A DNA stretch of 55,852 nucleotides from an uncultured Alphaproteobacteria bacterium (GCA_902594145.1 CACJLA010000005.1:1-55852), one strand, 5' to 3'; positions 1-9,780 are shown, counted from the stretch's first letter. Made by a program: numbers and translations. Notes: generated from the letters alone by a model not told the origin.

Positions 1-336
1 TTCGATGATGGGTTTTTTTTTGATGATCAATATAAAAAAGATATTCAGCAGTTAATAGAAAATGAATATAAAATATTAAATATTACTGACAACGGACCAC
101 TCGACTACACTCCAGAATACCAAATTCCTAAAGACAAATTTTTTTTTATGGGTGACAACAGAGATAATTCATCTGATAGCAGAGTTCTCAGTGGGGTAGG
201 TTTTGTTCCCAAGGTAAATATAATAGGAAAAGTTTGGTTTATCTGGTTTTCAGTTGATACAGATTTTTCAATTTCAAAATTTTGGAATTTACCTCTACAT
301 ATCAGGTATGATAGGCTATTTAATATTATCAAATAA
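1..336 (+). CDS. lepB: Signal peptidase I, C-terminal part (truncated by window edge)
   Basis: The frame is open from the first base, so the N-terminal membrane anchor and catalytic Ser/Lys region lie upstream of the window. What remains is about 111 residues. It contains the highly conserved type I signal peptidase box GDNRDNSSDSR (starting near base 151), followed by the usual GxVxxKVxFxWFS-like strand region and a short C-terminus. Type I signal peptidases cleave Sec/Tat signal peptides on the outer face of the inner membrane. The rnc start follows 5 bases after the stop, the classical lepB-rnc order of proteobacteria. Family call is firm; completeness cannot be judged. Confidence 0.93.
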   Translation, partial: FDDGFFFDDQYKKDIQQLIENEYKILNITDNGPLDYTPEYQIPKDKFFFMGDNRDNSSDSRVLSGVGFVPKVNIIGKVWFIWFSVDTDFSISKFWNLPLHIRYDRLFNIIK

Positions 337-341
337 ATATT

Positions 342-995
342 GTGAATAAGGCACAAATTTTCAAAACTCTTAAAAGCCTTAAAGGCTTCGATAAAAGTTT
401 GCAACATGATAGTTTTGAAAAATCAAAAAAAAATTCTGATAAACCATTTCAAAAATATGAGTTCTTAGGAGATAGGGTTTTAGGCTTAGTTATATCAGAA
501 TATTTGATTGCTACTTTCTCTCATAATACACTGGATGAAATTTCAAGAAGATTTATCCATCTTGTAAATACAAATACTTTAGGCAAAATATTTAAAAAAA
601 ATGACTTAGGTGATATTTTTAAACATCAGCTTGACCCCAACTCAAATAAAAATTCTGTATACGCTGATGCTCTAGAGTCTTTAATTGGATTTGCATACAC
701 GAGAAAAGGTTTAGATTTTTCAAAAAAATTAATAATGGAATTATGGCAAGATGAATTAGATACTCTTCCTCAGAAAGATCCTAAAACATTTATCCAAGAA
801 TATAGTCAAAAAAAATATAAAATTATTCCTGACTATAATTTAATTGAAGAATCTGGCACAAAACATAAACCTAAATTTAAAGTGTCTTTAAAAATCAATG
901 ACAATGAAGTAGAGGCAGAGGGAATTTCTAAACAAAAAGCAGAAATTTTAGCAGCATTAAAAATGATTAAGATCATCAATAACTTGAATAAATAA
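342..995 (+). CDS. rnc: Ribonuclease III
   Basis: Endoribonuclease that cleaves double-stranded RNA in rRNA and mRNA processing. The 217-residue protein has the signature YEFLGDRVLG (about residues 38-47) with the metal-binding Glu and Asp, and the second catalytic cluster ADALESLIGFAY carrying Asp and Glu. A C-terminal dsRNA-binding domain runs from about residue 148 (DPKTFIQEY) to the end, with the usual GxSKQKAEILAALKM helix. The start is GTG, 5 bases after lepB. The next gene is recO; era, which commonly sits between rnc and recO in this operon type, is absent at this position. Length is typical. Confidence 0.95.
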   Translation: MNKAQIFKTLKSLKGFDKSLQHDSFEKSKKNSDKPFQKYEFLGDRVLGLVISEYLIATFSHNTLDEISRRFIHLVNTNTLGKIFKKNDLGDIFKHQLDPNSNKNSVYADALESLIGFAYTRKGLDFSKKLIMELWQDELDTLPQKDPKTFIQEYSQKKYKIIPDYNLIEESGTKHKPKFKVSLKINDNEVEAEGISKQKAEILAALKMIKIINNLNK

Positions 996-999
996 TTAA

Positions 1000-1632
1000 T
1001 TGTATAAAACTGAAGCTATAGTAACAAAAGTAGAAAATTTTAAAGAAAATCATTTAAGTGTTTCATTTTATTCTACTGAGCACGGCCAAAAATCTCTTGT
1101 TGTATTTGGAGGAAAGTCCAAAAAAAAAAGCACTAATTATGTTAAGGGTGGATTTAATAATATTGAATTTGATAGCAATAATGTTTGCCTTTCCTCCACG
1201 TCTATTAATTCTTTTAAATGGTTTTTATTTTCAAAATATGAGCTAAAGGCGATCGATTATTTTTGCTTTTTAATAAATAAGTTACTTTTTTTAGCTGATC
1301 AAAACTCTAATGTTATAAATTATTATTTGTTATTAATGTCTAAAATGAATGATAGGTCTAGTTATCTGTCAGAGCTATTATTACTGGAGCTTGAAATCTT
1401 AAAAACCTCAGGCTATCAACCTGATTTCAATCAAAATGTTTTAGAAAAAATATTTAATTCTAATAATATGAGTAATTTACGAACTAATGAAGATATTTAC
1501 GAATATTTGAAAAACAATAAAAACCACCAATCTGTTTTTTTTGATTTTATGAACAGAATAGTCGACAGAGTATTGATTAATTTGAATATTAATTTACCTT
1601 TTTCTAGAAATGAAGTTGCCAAGAAAAATTGA
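1000..1632 (+). CDS. recO: DNA repair protein RecO, divergent and short
   Basis: RecO loads RecA on SSB-coated DNA in the RecF pathway. The N-terminus (EAIVTKVENFKENHLSVSFYSTEHG, read in pieces) follows the RecO OB-fold pattern of an 'x-AIVLxxxxxxExxxxVxxxTxEHG' start, then a lysine-rich GGKSKKKS segment. The helical part contains LLLELEILKTSGYQPDF, which matches the RecO motif before the zinc module. The Cys residues of the usual zinc-binding module are not present, and 210 residues is shorter than typical (about 240). Start is TTG; the end overlaps rpiB by 23 bases. Sequence is divergent, so the call rests on pattern and position. Confidence 0.75.
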   Translation: MYKTEAIVTKVENFKENHLSVSFYSTEHGQKSLVVFGGKSKKKSTNYVKGGFNNIEFDSNNVCLSSTSINSFKWFLFSKYELKAIDYFCFLINKLLFLADQNSNVINYYLLLMSKMNDRSSYLSELLLLELEILKTSGYQPDFNQNVLEKIFNSNNMSNLRTNEDIYEYLKNNKNHQSVFFDFMNRIVDRVLINLNINLPFSRNEVAKKN

Positions 1633-2050
1633 AACAATCTATATAGCCTCAGATCACGCAGGTTTTAGGTTAAAATCGTTTATTATCAAAGAATATCTTG
1701 GCAAAAAAAAATGCAATTTTGTAGATTTAGGGACAAATTCAGGTAAATCTGTTGATTATCCAAAATTTACAAAAACATTATGTAAAAATATCAATAAATC
1801 CAGCATGGGTATCTTGATCTGTGGTTCTGGAATAGGAGTAAGTATAAGTGCAAATAGGTATAAGCACATAAGGGCTTCTCTTTGTCATAATGCACAAACA
1901 GCAAAAATGACAAGAAAACACAATGATAGTAATGTTATTTGTTTAAAAGGAAGACCTTTTGTAAAAAAAAATATTTTTGCTATGCTCAATGCCTATTTCA
2001 AAACAGAATTTGACAATGGCAGACATTTAAGGAGAATATCGCAACTATGA
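1610..2050 (+). CDS. rpiB: Ribose-5-phosphate isomerase B family protein
   Basis: Predicted to interconvert ribose-5-phosphate and ribulose-5-phosphate in the cytoplasmic pentose phosphate pathway. The 146-residue protein shows the family hallmarks: [11 protein letters not shown] near the N-terminus, the [13 protein letters not shown] segment, the catalytic-cysteine loop [16 protein letters not shown], and [25 protein letters not shown] (split by loops). It overlaps recO upstream by 23 bases and glyA downstream by 4 (ATGA), so translation is probably coupled. The rpiB-glyA-nrdR-rib order is a familiar alphaproteobacterial arrangement. The closely related LacA/B isomerases are unlikely in this setting. 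Confidence 0.93.
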   Translation: MKLPRKIETIYIASDHAGFRLKSFIIKEYLGKKKCNFVDLGTNSGKSVDYPKFTKTLCKNINKSSMGILICGSGIGVSISANRYKHIRASLCHNAQTAKMTRKHNDSNVICLKGRPFVKKNIFAMLNAYFKTEFDNGRHLRRISQL

Positions 2051-3321
2051 CACTCAGTGAGAATTTTTTTTCTAGTAACCTAGAACACGCAGATAAAGAT
2101 TTATACCAAAGTATTTCAAAGGAACTATCAAGACAACAAAATCAAATTGAATTAATAGCTTCTGAAAACATTGTTTCTAAAGCTGTTCTTGAAGCTCAAG
2201 GTTCCATCATGACTAACAAATATGCTGAGGGATATAGTGCTAAAAGATATTATGGCGGATGTGAGTTTGTAGATATTGCTGAAAATCTTGCCATCGATCG
2301 TTTAAAAGAATTATATGGTTGCAATTATGCGAACGTCCAACCTCACTCAGGTGCTCAAGCTAATCAAGCTGTATTTTTAGCACTAATTAAACCTGGAGAC
2401 ACAATCTTAGGAATGTCATTAGATGCTGGCGGACACTTAACCCACGGCTCACGACCTAACCAATCTGGAAAATATTTTAATGCTATTCAATACGGCATTA
2501 AACCAGAAACCTCTTTGATAGATTATGATGAAGTAGAACGTTTAGCAATCGAACACAAGCCTAGCATGATAATTGCCGGTGGTTCCGCTTACCCAAGAAA
2601 TATTGATTTTAAAAAATTCAGAGAAATTGCCGATAAAGTTGGATCATACTTACTAGTTGATATGGCACACTACTCTGGTCTTGTCGCTGCTAAAGAATAC
2701 CCAGATCCGTTGCCACACGCACACGTGGTCACATCAACTACCCATAAGACCATAAGAGGTCCAAGAGGGGGAATGATACTTTGTAATGACCTAGATCTTG
2801 GAAAGAAGTTCAATAGTTCAGTTTTTCCTGGTTTACAAGGCGGACCTTTAATGCATGTCATTGCAGCGAAAGCAGTTGCTTTTGGAGAAGCTCTTCAACC
2901 TGAGTTTAAAAGTTATATTCAACAAGTCAAAAAGAACGCCTCAATTCTTGGCGAAGTACTTATGACAAATGGAATAGATATCGTTACTGGTGGCACAGAC
3001 TCTCATATGGTCTTAGTAGATTTAAGATCAAAAAATGTAACTGGTAAAGATGCTGAAGAAAGCTTGGAGAGAGCTGGAATGACTTGTAATAAAAATGGTG
3101 TTGCAAATGACCCAAATCCCCCAACTATTACCTCAGGTATTAGATTAGGATCTCCAGCTGCAACAACTAGAGGTTTCAAAGAAAATGAGTTTAAATTTAT
3201 TGGAGAAAAAATTTCAACAATAATTAATAATCTCTCAGTATCAAATTCTGACATTTCTATGCTTGAAAGTTCTATTAATAAAGAAGTTCAGGACCTTTGC
3301 TCTAAGTATCCAATTTATTAG
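2047..3321 (+). CDS. glyA: Serine hydroxymethyltransferase
   Basis: PLP enzyme that interconverts serine + THF with glycine + 5,10-methylene-THF, the main entry of C1 units into folate. The 424 residues cover the whole family length. Visible motifs are [25 protein letters not shown], the substrate region [10 protein letters not shown], and the PLP-lysine segment [15 protein letters not shown], in which the Lys of THKT is the Schiff-base residue. It overlaps rpiB by 4 bases and is followed 5 bases later by nrdR. It sits in the same window as a serine-glyoxylate aminotransferase and betaine/dimethylglycine genes, all of which feed the glycine/serine/C1 pool. Confidence 0.98.
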   Translation: MTLSENFFSSNLEHADKDLYQSISKELSRQQNQIELIASENIVSKAVLEAQGSIMTNKYAEGYSAKRYYGGCEFVDIAENLAIDRLKELYGCNYANVQPHSGAQANQAVFLALIKPGDTILGMSLDAGGHLTHGSRPNQSGKYFNAIQYGIKPETSLIDYDEVERLAIEHKPSMIIAGGSAYPRNIDFKKFREIADKVGSYLLVDMAHYSGLVAAKEYPDPLPHAHVVTSTTHKTIRGPRGGMILCNDLDLGKKFNSSVFPGLQGGPLMHVIAAKAVAFGEALQPEFKSYIQQVKKNASILGEVLMTNGIDIVTGGTDSHMVLVDLRSKNVTGKDAEESLERAGMTCNKNGVANDPNPPTITSGIRLGSPAATTRGFKENEFKFIGEKISTIINNLSVSNSDISMLESSINKEVQDLCSKYPIY

Positions 3322-3326
3322 ACCTG

Positions 3327-3785
3327 ATGAAATGTCCTTTTTGTATTGACAAAAACAAAGAGACATCTGTTTTAGACTCAAGACCCTCGGAAAACGGCTC
3401 CGTTATAAGGAGAAGAAGAATCTGCATAGATTGTAAAGGTAGGTTTACTACTCATGAGAGAATTCAATTTAGAGAGATAGTAGTTGTTAAAAAAGATGGT
3501 GATAAAGTAAATTTCGATAGAGACAAAATAGCAAAGTCTGTTGAATTAGCACTACGCAAAAGACCTGTAGATACAGACACTAAAGAAAAATTAATTTCTA
3601 GAATTGTAAATGATGTTGAGGGAATGGGTGAAAACGAAATTAGTTCTAATGTAATCGGAGAGTCTGTTATGAAAGCTCTTTTTACAATTGATAAGGTTGC
3701 GTATGTCAGATTCGCTTCTGTCTATAGAGACTTTCGTGAGACTAAAGATTTTGAGCAATTTTTAGACACAATAGACAAAAAGTAA
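3327..3785 (+). CDS. nrdR: Transcriptional repressor NrdR
   Basis: ATP/dATP-sensing repressor of ribonucleotide reductase genes. The 152-residue protein has the N-terminal zinc ribbon (CPFC near residue 3 and CIDC near residue 33), the conserved SRPSENGSVIRRRR stretch, RFTTHER, then an ATP-cone domain (VVKKDGDKVNFDRDKI). Length and layout are standard. The usual order glyA-nrdR-ribD is kept. No NrdR boxes were looked for outside the window, and no nrd gene is in it. Confidence 0.97.
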   Translation: MKCPFCIDKNKETSVLDSRPSENGSVIRRRRICIDCKGRFTTHERIQFREIVVVKKDGDKVNFDRDKIAKSVELALRKRPVDTDTKEKLISRIVNDVEGMGENEISSNVIGESVMKALFTIDKVAYVRFASVYRDFRETKDFEQFLDTIDKK

Positions 3786-3788
3786 AAT

Positions 3789-4778
3789 TTGATTAGTTTA
3801 AATCATCTTAATTATCTTCAAAGTGTAAATAATCTATCAATTAAAAATATTGGACTGACAGGAAAAAACCCATCAGTTGCATGTCTGATTGTAGATTACT
3901 CTAAATCATCGAAAGGAATTATCCTTAGTTATGGTTTAACCTCAAAAAATGGCAGACCTCATGCTGAAATTAACGCTTTAAAAAAAATATCAAGTAATAA
4001 TATAAATAATAAAACTGTCATGTACATTAGCTTAGAACCTTGTTTTAAAAAAAATAGCTGCTGTGCAAAAGCAATTGTTAAGGCTGGTATTAAAAAAGTT
4101 TTTATTAGTTCATTAGATCCAAATCCAAATATAGAAGGCAAGGGAATTGATTTTTTAAAAAAACAAAAGATAAAAGTTTTTCATTCATTAAAATCGACAG
4201 ATAGATTTAAGATAATTAATAAATTTTTTTATACTCGCCAAACTTTAAATAGACCCTTTATTACTCTTAAAATTGCGATTTCTAAAAATGGTTTTAGTAA
4301 AAGCCCAATCCTTAAAAATATAACCTCTCATCAAACACAATATTATATGCATCAACTAAGATTATCTCATGATGCTATTGCTGTGGGTATGAATACAGTG
4401 TTAGATGATAAGCCAAAATTAACTTGTAGATTACAAGGAGTTTCAAAAAATATTTCAAAATTATTATTCTCAAATAAAGAAATTAAATTTAAGAATTATA
4501 AGTTAATTATAATTGACTATAAAAAAATAATTACTGAAAATTTTTCCTTATTTAAAAAATTGAAAACCCAGTCTATTCTTATCGAAGGTGGACTCAGTAC
4601 TTTTAAATACTTTCTTAATTGTAATTTATTTGATGAGGTTATAGTCTGCCAGTCAAATATGACTATAAAAAATGCAAGTAAAAAATATTTTTTATCAATG
4701 AAATCATTAACAAATAATCTTATATTAAAATCTTCAAAAAAGTACGGAGAGGATATGATTTATAAATTTACAAAATAA
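3789..4778 (+). CDS. ribD: Bifunctional diaminohydroxyphosphoribosylaminopyrimidine deaminase / reductase RibD
   Basis: Second and third steps of riboflavin synthesis. The N-terminal deaminase domain shows the zinc motif HAEINAL (about residues 58-64) and EPCFKKNSCCAKAI, a variant of the canonical PCxxxGxTPxC segment. The C-terminal reductase domain starts near residue 157 (RPFITLKIAISKNG) and includes SHDAIAVGMNTVLDDKPKLTCR and the late ILIEGG motif. At 329 residues it is slightly short for the family. Start is TTG, 3 bases after nrdR; its stop overlaps the ribE start by one base (TAATG). It belongs to the ribD-ribE-ribBA-ribH-nusB operon. Confidence 0.93.
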   Translation: MISLNHLNYLQSVNNLSIKNIGLTGKNPSVACLIVDYSKSSKGIILSYGLTSKNGRPHAEINALKKISSNNINNKTVMYISLEPCFKKNSCCAKAIVKAGIKKVFISSLDPNPNIEGKGIDFLKKQKIKVFHSLKSTDRFKIINKFFYTRQTLNRPFITLKIAISKNGFSKSPILKNITSHQTQYYMHQLRLSHDAIAVGMNTVLDDKPKLTCRLQGVSKNISKLLFSNKEIKFKNYKLIIIDYKKIITENFSLFKKLKTQSILIEGGLSTFKYFLNCNLFDEVIVCQSNMTIKNASKKYFLSMKSLTNNLILKSSKKYGEDMIYKFTK

Positions 4779-5356
4779 TGTTTAGCGGAATAATTCAATC
4801 TCAAGGTAAAATCAAAAAGCTGACAAGAGAAGAAAAATCATTAGTGGTTGAGATCCAATCTTCCTTAAAAGGAATTAAGTTAGGTTCTTCAATATGTTGT
4901 TCTGGAATTTGTTTAACAGTTACATCAATAAAAAAGAATACATTCAAGGCAGATATTTCATATGAAACAATGAATAAAACTAATGCTAAAAACTGGAAAG
5001 TTGGAAAAAAAATAAACTTAGAAAAATCTTTAAAAGTTGGGGACGAGATTTCCGGTCATTTTGTTTTTGGCCATATTGATACAACTTGCTCTATCGAAGA
5101 TTTGTATAAAGTTGGAAGTAGTTGGTTTTTATCATTTATTTTTCCAAAAAATTTAAAAAAGTTTATTGTACAAAAAGGTTCAATATCTCTAAATGGTATC
5201 TCTCTTACAATTAATAAAGTTATGACAAATAAATGTCACTGTATGATCATACCTCACACCTATAAAAACACTGACATTCACACATATAAGAAAAATGAAA
5301 TTTTAAATCTTGAAGTCGATATGCTAGCAAGATACGCTCACTCCTCAAAATCATAG
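4778..5356 (+). CDS. ribE: Riboflavin synthase, alpha subunit
   Basis: Dismutates two 6,7-dimethyl-8-ribityllumazine molecules to riboflavin and the pyrimidine donor. The protein is 192 residues with the two internally similar lumazine-binding barrels. It starts with the canonical MFSGIIQSQGKI, has the first-domain CCSGICLTV motif, LEKSLKVGDEISGHFVFGHID between domains, and the second-domain GSISLNGISLTI. The start codon overlaps the ribD stop. The C-terminus (LEVDMLARYAHS) is typical. Confidence 0.96.
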   Translation: MFSGIIQSQGKIKKLTREEKSLVVEIQSSLKGIKLGSSICCSGICLTVTSIKKNTFKADISYETMNKTNAKNWKVGKKINLEKSLKVGDEISGHFVFGHIDTTCSIEDLYKVGSSWFLSFIFPKNLKKFIVQKGSISLNGISLTINKVMTNKCHCMIIPHTYKNTDIHTYKKNEILNLEVDMLARYAHSSKS

Positions 5357-5368
5357 GTTGTTAAATTA

Positions 5369-6442
5369 ATGTCAGATTTTACAAATATTGAAAATATTAT
5401 AAATGATGCCCGTAAAGGTAAAATGTATATTTTGGTTGATAGCGAAGACAGAGAAAACGAAGGTGATTTAATCATACCCGCCTCTCTTTGCAAACCAGAG
5501 CATATTAATTTTATGGCAACTTACGGAAGAGGTTTGATTTGTTTATCTATATCTGAGACCAGAGCTGATGAATTGAAATTACCTTTAATGAACCCAGATA
5601 ATTGGAAAAAGAAGACCACAGCATTTACAATTTCAATCGAGTCTAGTACCAACATTACTACAGGTATTTCTGCATTTGATAGAGCAGAAACAGTCAGCGC
5701 AGCAATAAATCCAAATTTTAAACATGGAGATATTGTTAGTCCTGGACATGTATTTCCTCTAATCGCATGGGACGGAGGTGTACTAACAAGGGCAGGTCAT
5801 ACTGAGGCTGCTGTAGACATATCTAGACTAGCTGGATTAAATGACTCTGCAGTAATTTGTGAGATCATGAATGATGATGGCAGTATGGCAAGGGTTCCAG
5901 ACCTGATACCTTATGCAAAAAAACATGCTATAAATATAGGCACTATCCAAGACTTGATCGCGTATAGAATTAAAAATGACTTACTCATAAAAAAAATTTC
6001 TGAAAAGCAACACCAAATTAAAAATATATACTCAGATATTTTTGAATTCAATGTATTTGAAAATACCATTGATGGGTTGCACCACGCAACTCTACACTTA
6101 GGTGATTTATCCAACCAAGACAGTGTAATGACAAGAGTTCATCCTGTTCAAGGATTTGATGATATAATAATGAATTTTAATAATCCAAAAACAAAAGACT
6201 TACATGCCTCAATTGAAAAAATAAAATCTCATGGATCTGGAATCATAGTACTAATTAATAATCCAATACTAGGAGACCTTGGAAAACTATCAAATGATGA
6301 AAAAGTTAAATACTATGGTTTAGGAGCTCAAATTCTTAAAAATTTTTCAATCAATAATATTTCTGTTTTATCTAATTCATCAGGTAAAGATTTAGATTTA
6401 GGAATTTATGGCTTAAACGTAAACAAAATAGTGAGCCTTTAA
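5369..6442 (+). CDS. ribBA: 3,4-dihydroxy-2-butanone-4-phosphate synthase with degenerate GTP cyclohydrolase II-like domain
   Basis: The N-terminal domain (about residues 1-205) is a complete DHBP synthase. It has DSEDRENEGDLIIPA, ICLSISETRADELKLP, TAFTISIES, a STNITTGISAFDRA stretch, and HVFPLIAWDGGVLTRAGHTEAAVD. It makes the four-carbon precursor for lumazine from ribulose-5-phosphate. The C-terminal half has the outline of GTP cyclohydrolase II (HATLHLGDL, MTRVHPVQGFDD, YYGLGAQIL) but lacks the zinc-binding cysteines and the catalytic loop. It therefore probably has no cyclohydrolase activity, as is common for alphaproteobacterial proteins of this architecture. If so, functional RibA must be encoded elsewhere. 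Confidence 0.93.
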   Translation: MSDFTNIENIINDARKGKMYILVDSEDRENEGDLIIPASLCKPEHINFMATYGRGLICLSISETRADELKLPLMNPDNWKKKTTAFTISIESSTNITTGISAFDRAETVSAAINPNFKHGDIVSPGHVFPLIAWDGGVLTRAGHTEAAVDISRLAGLNDSAVICEIMNDDGSMARVPDLIPYAKKHAINIGTIQDLIAYRIKNDLLIKKISEKQHQIKNIYSDIFEFNVFENTIDGLHHATLHLGDLSNQDSVMTRVHPVQGFDDIIMNFNNPKTKDLHASIEKIKSHGSGIIVLINNPILGDLGKLSNDEKVKYYGLGAQILKNFSINNISVLSNSSGKDLDLGIYGLNVNKIVSL

Positions 6443-6444
6443 TT

Positions 6445-6873
6445 ATGAAGAAACCAAATTTTAAGATAAAAATAATCGTTGCTGATTATTACAAAGAGAT
6501 AACTGACTCATTAACAAATTCTTGTATTAAAGTTTTAGAAAATAATAATATTAAATACGAAATTTATTATGTTCCTGGTGTTTATGAAATTCCTCAAATT
6601 ATAAAATGGAATTTAAAACCAAATAAAAACAATTTATTTATTGCTCTAGGATGTGTTATTAAGGGTCAAACTTATCACTTTGAAGTCATATCTGACTCTG
6701 TAGGAAAAGCACTTTTAGATATTGTAAATCAAAATAAAACTACACTTATATCTAATGGTATAATCAATGCTTACAATAAGTCCCAAGCTTTAAAAAGATC
6801 AAAAACCGAAAATAAGAATAAAGGATATGAAGCTGCCAACGCTATGGTTAAAATGATTAAATGCTTAATTTAA
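6445..6873 (+). CDS. ribH: 6,7-dimethyl-8-ribityllumazine synthase
   Basis: Condenses 5-amino-6-ribitylaminouracil with dihydroxybutanone phosphate, the penultimate riboflavin step. The 142-residue protein shows IIVADYYKEITDSL, the VPGVYEIPQIIKW loop, the ALGCVIKGQTYHFEVISDSV segment with the catalytic His region, and a C-terminal NKGYEAANAMVKMI helix. It starts 2 bases after ribBA and overlaps nusB by 13 bases. The rib genes here are all present except a convincing GTP cyclohydrolase II. Confidence 0.95.
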   Translation: MKKPNFKIKIIVADYYKEITDSLTNSCIKVLENNNIKYEIYYVPGVYEIPQIIKWNLKPNKNNLFIALGCVIKGQTYHFEVISDSVGKALLDIVNQNKTTLISNGIINAYNKSQALKRSKTENKNKGYEAANAMVKMIKCLI

Positions 6874-7247
6874 ATAAAAACACTAGATTATTTTTTTTTC
6901 AGTTTATATTTCAAAGAAATTATTCCACCGATTTTGAATTAGATGAATTCATTAGACAAAATATAAAAAAAAGACCTTTTAATAAAAAAAAATTATTTTC
7001 ATTAAATGAGAGTTTCAACTCTAATATAGAGAAAATTAAAGGTTTGATAGATTCTAAAATTATTGAAAAAACAAACAAAATTACAGTTTTTTTGTTGTAC
7101 GCTTATTGTTCCGAATATCTTTTAAATAAGGAAAAAAAAAAGATATTAATGAGTGAATATATCAAGCTTTCTAAGGATTTTCTCACACAAGAAGAGGTTA
7201 AATATTTCAATTATTTGTTAGATGATGCCTCAAAAAAAGCACCTTGA
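6861..7247 (+). CDS. nusB: Transcription antitermination factor NusB
   Basis: Component of the rRNA antitermination complex that binds boxA RNA with NusE. The 128-residue protein is all-helical in character. It opens with NTRLFFFQFIFQRNY (the R-x-x-x-x-Q-x-L/I-x-x-x-D-like first helix) and ends with LMSEYIKLSKDFLTQEEVKYFNYLLDDASK (in two parts), which matches the NusB C-terminal EYVxLAKxF...xNxxLD pattern. It overlaps ribH by 13 bases, in the classical ribH-nusB pairing. Sequence identity looks low, so position contributes to the call. Confidence 0.85.
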   Translation: MLNLNKNTRLFFFQFIFQRNYSTDFELDEFIRQNIKKRPFNKKKLFSLNESFNSNIEKIKGLIDSKIIEKTNKITVFLLYAYCSEYLLNKEKKKILMSEYIKLSKDFLTQEEVKYFNYLLDDASKKAP

Positions 7248-7278
7248 AAATAAAATTAAAATAGATTAACAACTTACC

Positions 7279-9402
7279 ATGTCTCAAATACAGTACCTGC
7301 AAATAGTAATATTTGCTGCAATCGCAGCGGTTGCTTTCGGTTTATTTACAACAAATAAAATATTAAGTTTATCCAAGGGCACCAAAAAAATGATTGAAAT
7401 ATCTGGTGCTATTCAAGAAGGAGCAAAAGCTTACCTAAACAGACAGTATACTACTATAGCTATAGTTGGCGTAGTAATCTTTCTTGCTTTCTTCTTAATT
7501 CCTTTTGAACATACATACGATGTTCCAGTTGGTTTTTTGATTGGAGCAGTTTTATCTGGCTTGGCTGGATATATAGGAATGAATGTATCAGTTCGCGCAA
7601 ATGTAATCACTGCTCAAGCTTCTAGTTCATCTTTGAAAAAAGGTTTATACGTAGCATTTAACGCCGGTGCTGTAACTGGACTTTTAGTTGTAGGTTTAGC
7701 ACTAGCAGGTATAGCTGGATATTTTTTTCTGTTATATTTTGGTTATGGTAGAAGTGGAAGAGAACTTATTGAGCCTCTAGTGGCTCTGGGATTTGGTTCA
7801 TCTTTAATTTCAATCTTTGCAAGACTTGGTGGGGGTATATTCACAAAAGGTGCAGACGTCGGTGCAGATTTGGTTGGTAAAGTAGAAAAAGACATACCAG
7901 AGGATGATCCAAGAAATCCTGCAGTTATTGCAGATAATGTTGGAGATAATGTAGGAGACTGCGCTGGAATGGCTGCAGATTTATTTGAGACTTATGTAGT
8001 TTCTATTGTTGCCACGATGGTATTAGCAATAATCTTTCAGGGAGCGGTTACTGATCTAACAATCTATCCATTACTTTTAGCCGGATCAAGCATTATAGCT
8101 TCAATTGTTGGATCACAATTTGTATCAATTTCGACACCAAAATCTTCTATTATGGGAGCCTTGTACAAAGGTTTTTTTATGACACTAATAATCTCAGTTG
8201 TGCTATTTGCTATAATCACTCAATACTCAATTGGCTTTGATAATTACTTTAAAATAGGATCTAATGCATATAATGGTATGGATTTATTTCTTTGTGCCGT
8301 TTATGGTTTATTGATTACTTTAGCTCTTGTTTTCATAACAGAATACTACACAAGTACAGAATACCGACCTGTTAAGAGCGTTGCAGAAGCCTCTCAAACT
8401 GGACATGCAACAAATATTATTCAAGGTTTGGCTATGGGCATGGAGTCTACTGCTATTCCTGTTCTTATCATAGTTACAGGTATCGGAATAACATATGCTA
8501 CTGCTGGCTTGTTTGGTATAGCAATTGCAGTAACCTCAATGCTAGCTCTTGCTGGAATGGTCGTAGCGTTGGATGCATACGGTCCCGTAACTGACAACGC
8601 TGGTGGTATTGCTGAGATGTCAGGATTGAAACAAAGTGTAAGACAAAGAACTGACGCGCTTGACGCTGTTGGTAATACCACCAAAGCTGTTACCAAAGGT
8701 TATGCTATTGGATCTGCAGGTCTTGGAGCTCTGGTGCTATTTGCTGCCTACACGGAGGATTTAAAATATTTTAGTAAAGAAACAGGTAATGATGCTTTTA
8801 ACGTTTCTTTTGATTTATCTGAACCATATGTAATCATTGGTCTTTTATTGGGGGGATTGCTCCCATATTTATTTAGTGCATTAAGTATGACAGCTGTTGG
8901 ACGTGCAGCTGGATCTGTTGTCTTAGAGGTGAGAAGACAATTTAAAGAAAAAAAAGGAATTATGTCTAGGAAAGAGAAACCAGATTATGGTAGATGTGTA
9001 GATATCTTAACGAAATCTGCAATCAAAGAAATGATCATACCATCGTTACTACCTGTTTTATCACCAGTGGTTGTCTTCTTTGGTGTGTACTTCCTTACAG
9101 GTAGTGTTAACATTGCATTTCAAGCACTCGGTGCTCTTTTAATTGGAGTTATAATTACTGGTTTCTTTGTAGCCATTTCTATGACCGCTGGGGGTGGTGC
9201 ATGGGATAACGCAAAAAAATATATTGAAGATGGTAATTTAGGTGGAAAAGGTAGTGAAACTCATAAAGCTTCTATCACTGGAGATACAGTAGGTGATCCT
9301 TATAAAGATACAGCTGGCCCAGCAGTAAACCCAATGATCAAAATAACAAATATTGTTTCAATTCTTTTGCTATCAATAGTAGTTCATTTAAACATTATCT
9401 AA
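7279..9402 (+). CDS. hppA: Membrane proton-pumping inorganic pyrophosphatase, K+-independent type
   Basis: Integral inner-membrane enzyme of 707 residues that hydrolyses pyrophosphate and pumps protons. The substrate-binding acidic motif [15 protein letters not shown] and the downstream [19 protein letters not shown] region (read in parts) are intact, as is the C-terminal [15 protein letters not shown] motif. The diagnostic site reads GNTTKAVT: Lys where K+-dependent enzymes have Ala, and Thr three residues on. Both mark the K+-independent, H+-transporting class. It has many hydrophobic segments. It is read toward bamE and the two stop codons overlap by 4 bases. A PPi-driven pump suits an energy-limited ocean bacterium. 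Confidence 0.97.
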   Translation: MSQIQYLQIVIFAAIAAVAFGLFTTNKILSLSKGTKKMIEISGAIQEGAKAYLNRQYTTIAIVGVVIFLAFFLIPFEHTYDVPVGFLIGAVLSGLAGYIGMNVSVRANVITAQASSSSLKKGLYVAFNAGAVTGLLVVGLALAGIAGYFFLLYFGYGRSGRELIEPLVALGFGSSLISIFARLGGGIFTKGADVGADLVGKVEKDIPEDDPRNPAVIADNVGDNVGDCAGMAADLFETYVVSIVATMVLAIIFQGAVTDLTIYPLLLAGSSIIASIVGSQFVSISTPKSSIMGALYKGFFMTLIISVVLFAIITQYSIGFDNYFKIGSNAYNGMDLFLCAVYGLLITLALVFITEYYTSTEYRPVKSVAEASQTGHATNIIQGLAMGMESTAIPVLIIVTGIGITYATAGLFGIAIAVTSMLALAGMVVALDAYGPVTDNAGGIAEMSGLKQSVRQRTDALDAVGNTTKAVTKGYAIGSAGLGALVLFAAYTEDLKYFSKETGNDAFNVSFDLSEPYVIIGLLLGGLLPYLFSALSMTAVGRAAGSVVLEVRRQFKEKKGIMSRKEKPDYGRCVDILTKSAIKEMIIPSLLPVLSPVVVFFGVYFLTGSVNIAFQALGALLIGVIITGFFVAISMTAGGGAWDNAKKYIEDGNLGGKGSETHKASITGDTVGDPYKDTAGPAVNPMIKITNIVSILLLSIVVHLNII

Positions 9403-9731
9403 TTTAGGTCAATTTCTTCAACTGACCTTAAAACATTATCTTCAAATTTTAGTTTTAAGGTCTTGTTGTACACAGTTCGTTTGAAAGCAGCCACCCCTTT
9501 TTTTTTATCAGTTCTATAAATCCATAAATTCTCTGAGCTTTCTTTTATCAAAGGGTGACCAATAATTGTTATCACATCTTCTTTTGAATAATCAATCATT
9601 TGATAATTTTCTTTGATTTTGTTAAAACTATTTTCAGAAATACCAGAAAAATATAAGTCTTTTGAGCACGAGATTAAAAAAATCGAGCATAAAAGGGCAA
9701 TTAAAGTTTTATGAATTTTTAAAATATTCAC
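9399..9731 (-). CDS. bamE: Outer membrane assembly lipoprotein BamE (SmpA/OmlA family)
   Basis: Predicted lipoprotein component of the BAM outer-membrane protein insertion machine. It has a short hydrophobic signal ending in a lipobox-like FLISC near residue 22, then the SmpA/OmlA domain: [20 protein letters not shown], which matches the family 'Y..GxS+xdVxxllGxP', and [12 protein letters not shown]. Length 110 residues is usual. Start is GTG. It is transcribed toward hppA, sharing a 4-base stop overlap, and divergently from plsX. Confidence 0.85.
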   Translation of the reverse strand: MNILKIHKTLIALLCSIFLISCSKDLYFSGISENSFNKIKENYQMIDYSKEDVITIIGHPLIKESSENLWIYRTDKKKGVAAFKRTVYNKTLKLKFEDNVLRSVEEIDLN

Positions 9732-9780
9732 AATAAAAACAAATAAGGTATAAGTTTCTTTAAAGCAATAATAAACATAT

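Noticed and set aside
8421..8696. Long open frame on the opposite strand of hppA
   Set aside because: It is a shadow of the well-conserved pyrophosphatase; no plausible protein pattern. The same holds for opposite-strand frames in tctA (23891-24250), sucD (19277-19555), sucC (19803-20090) and the dehydrogenase (48968-49312).
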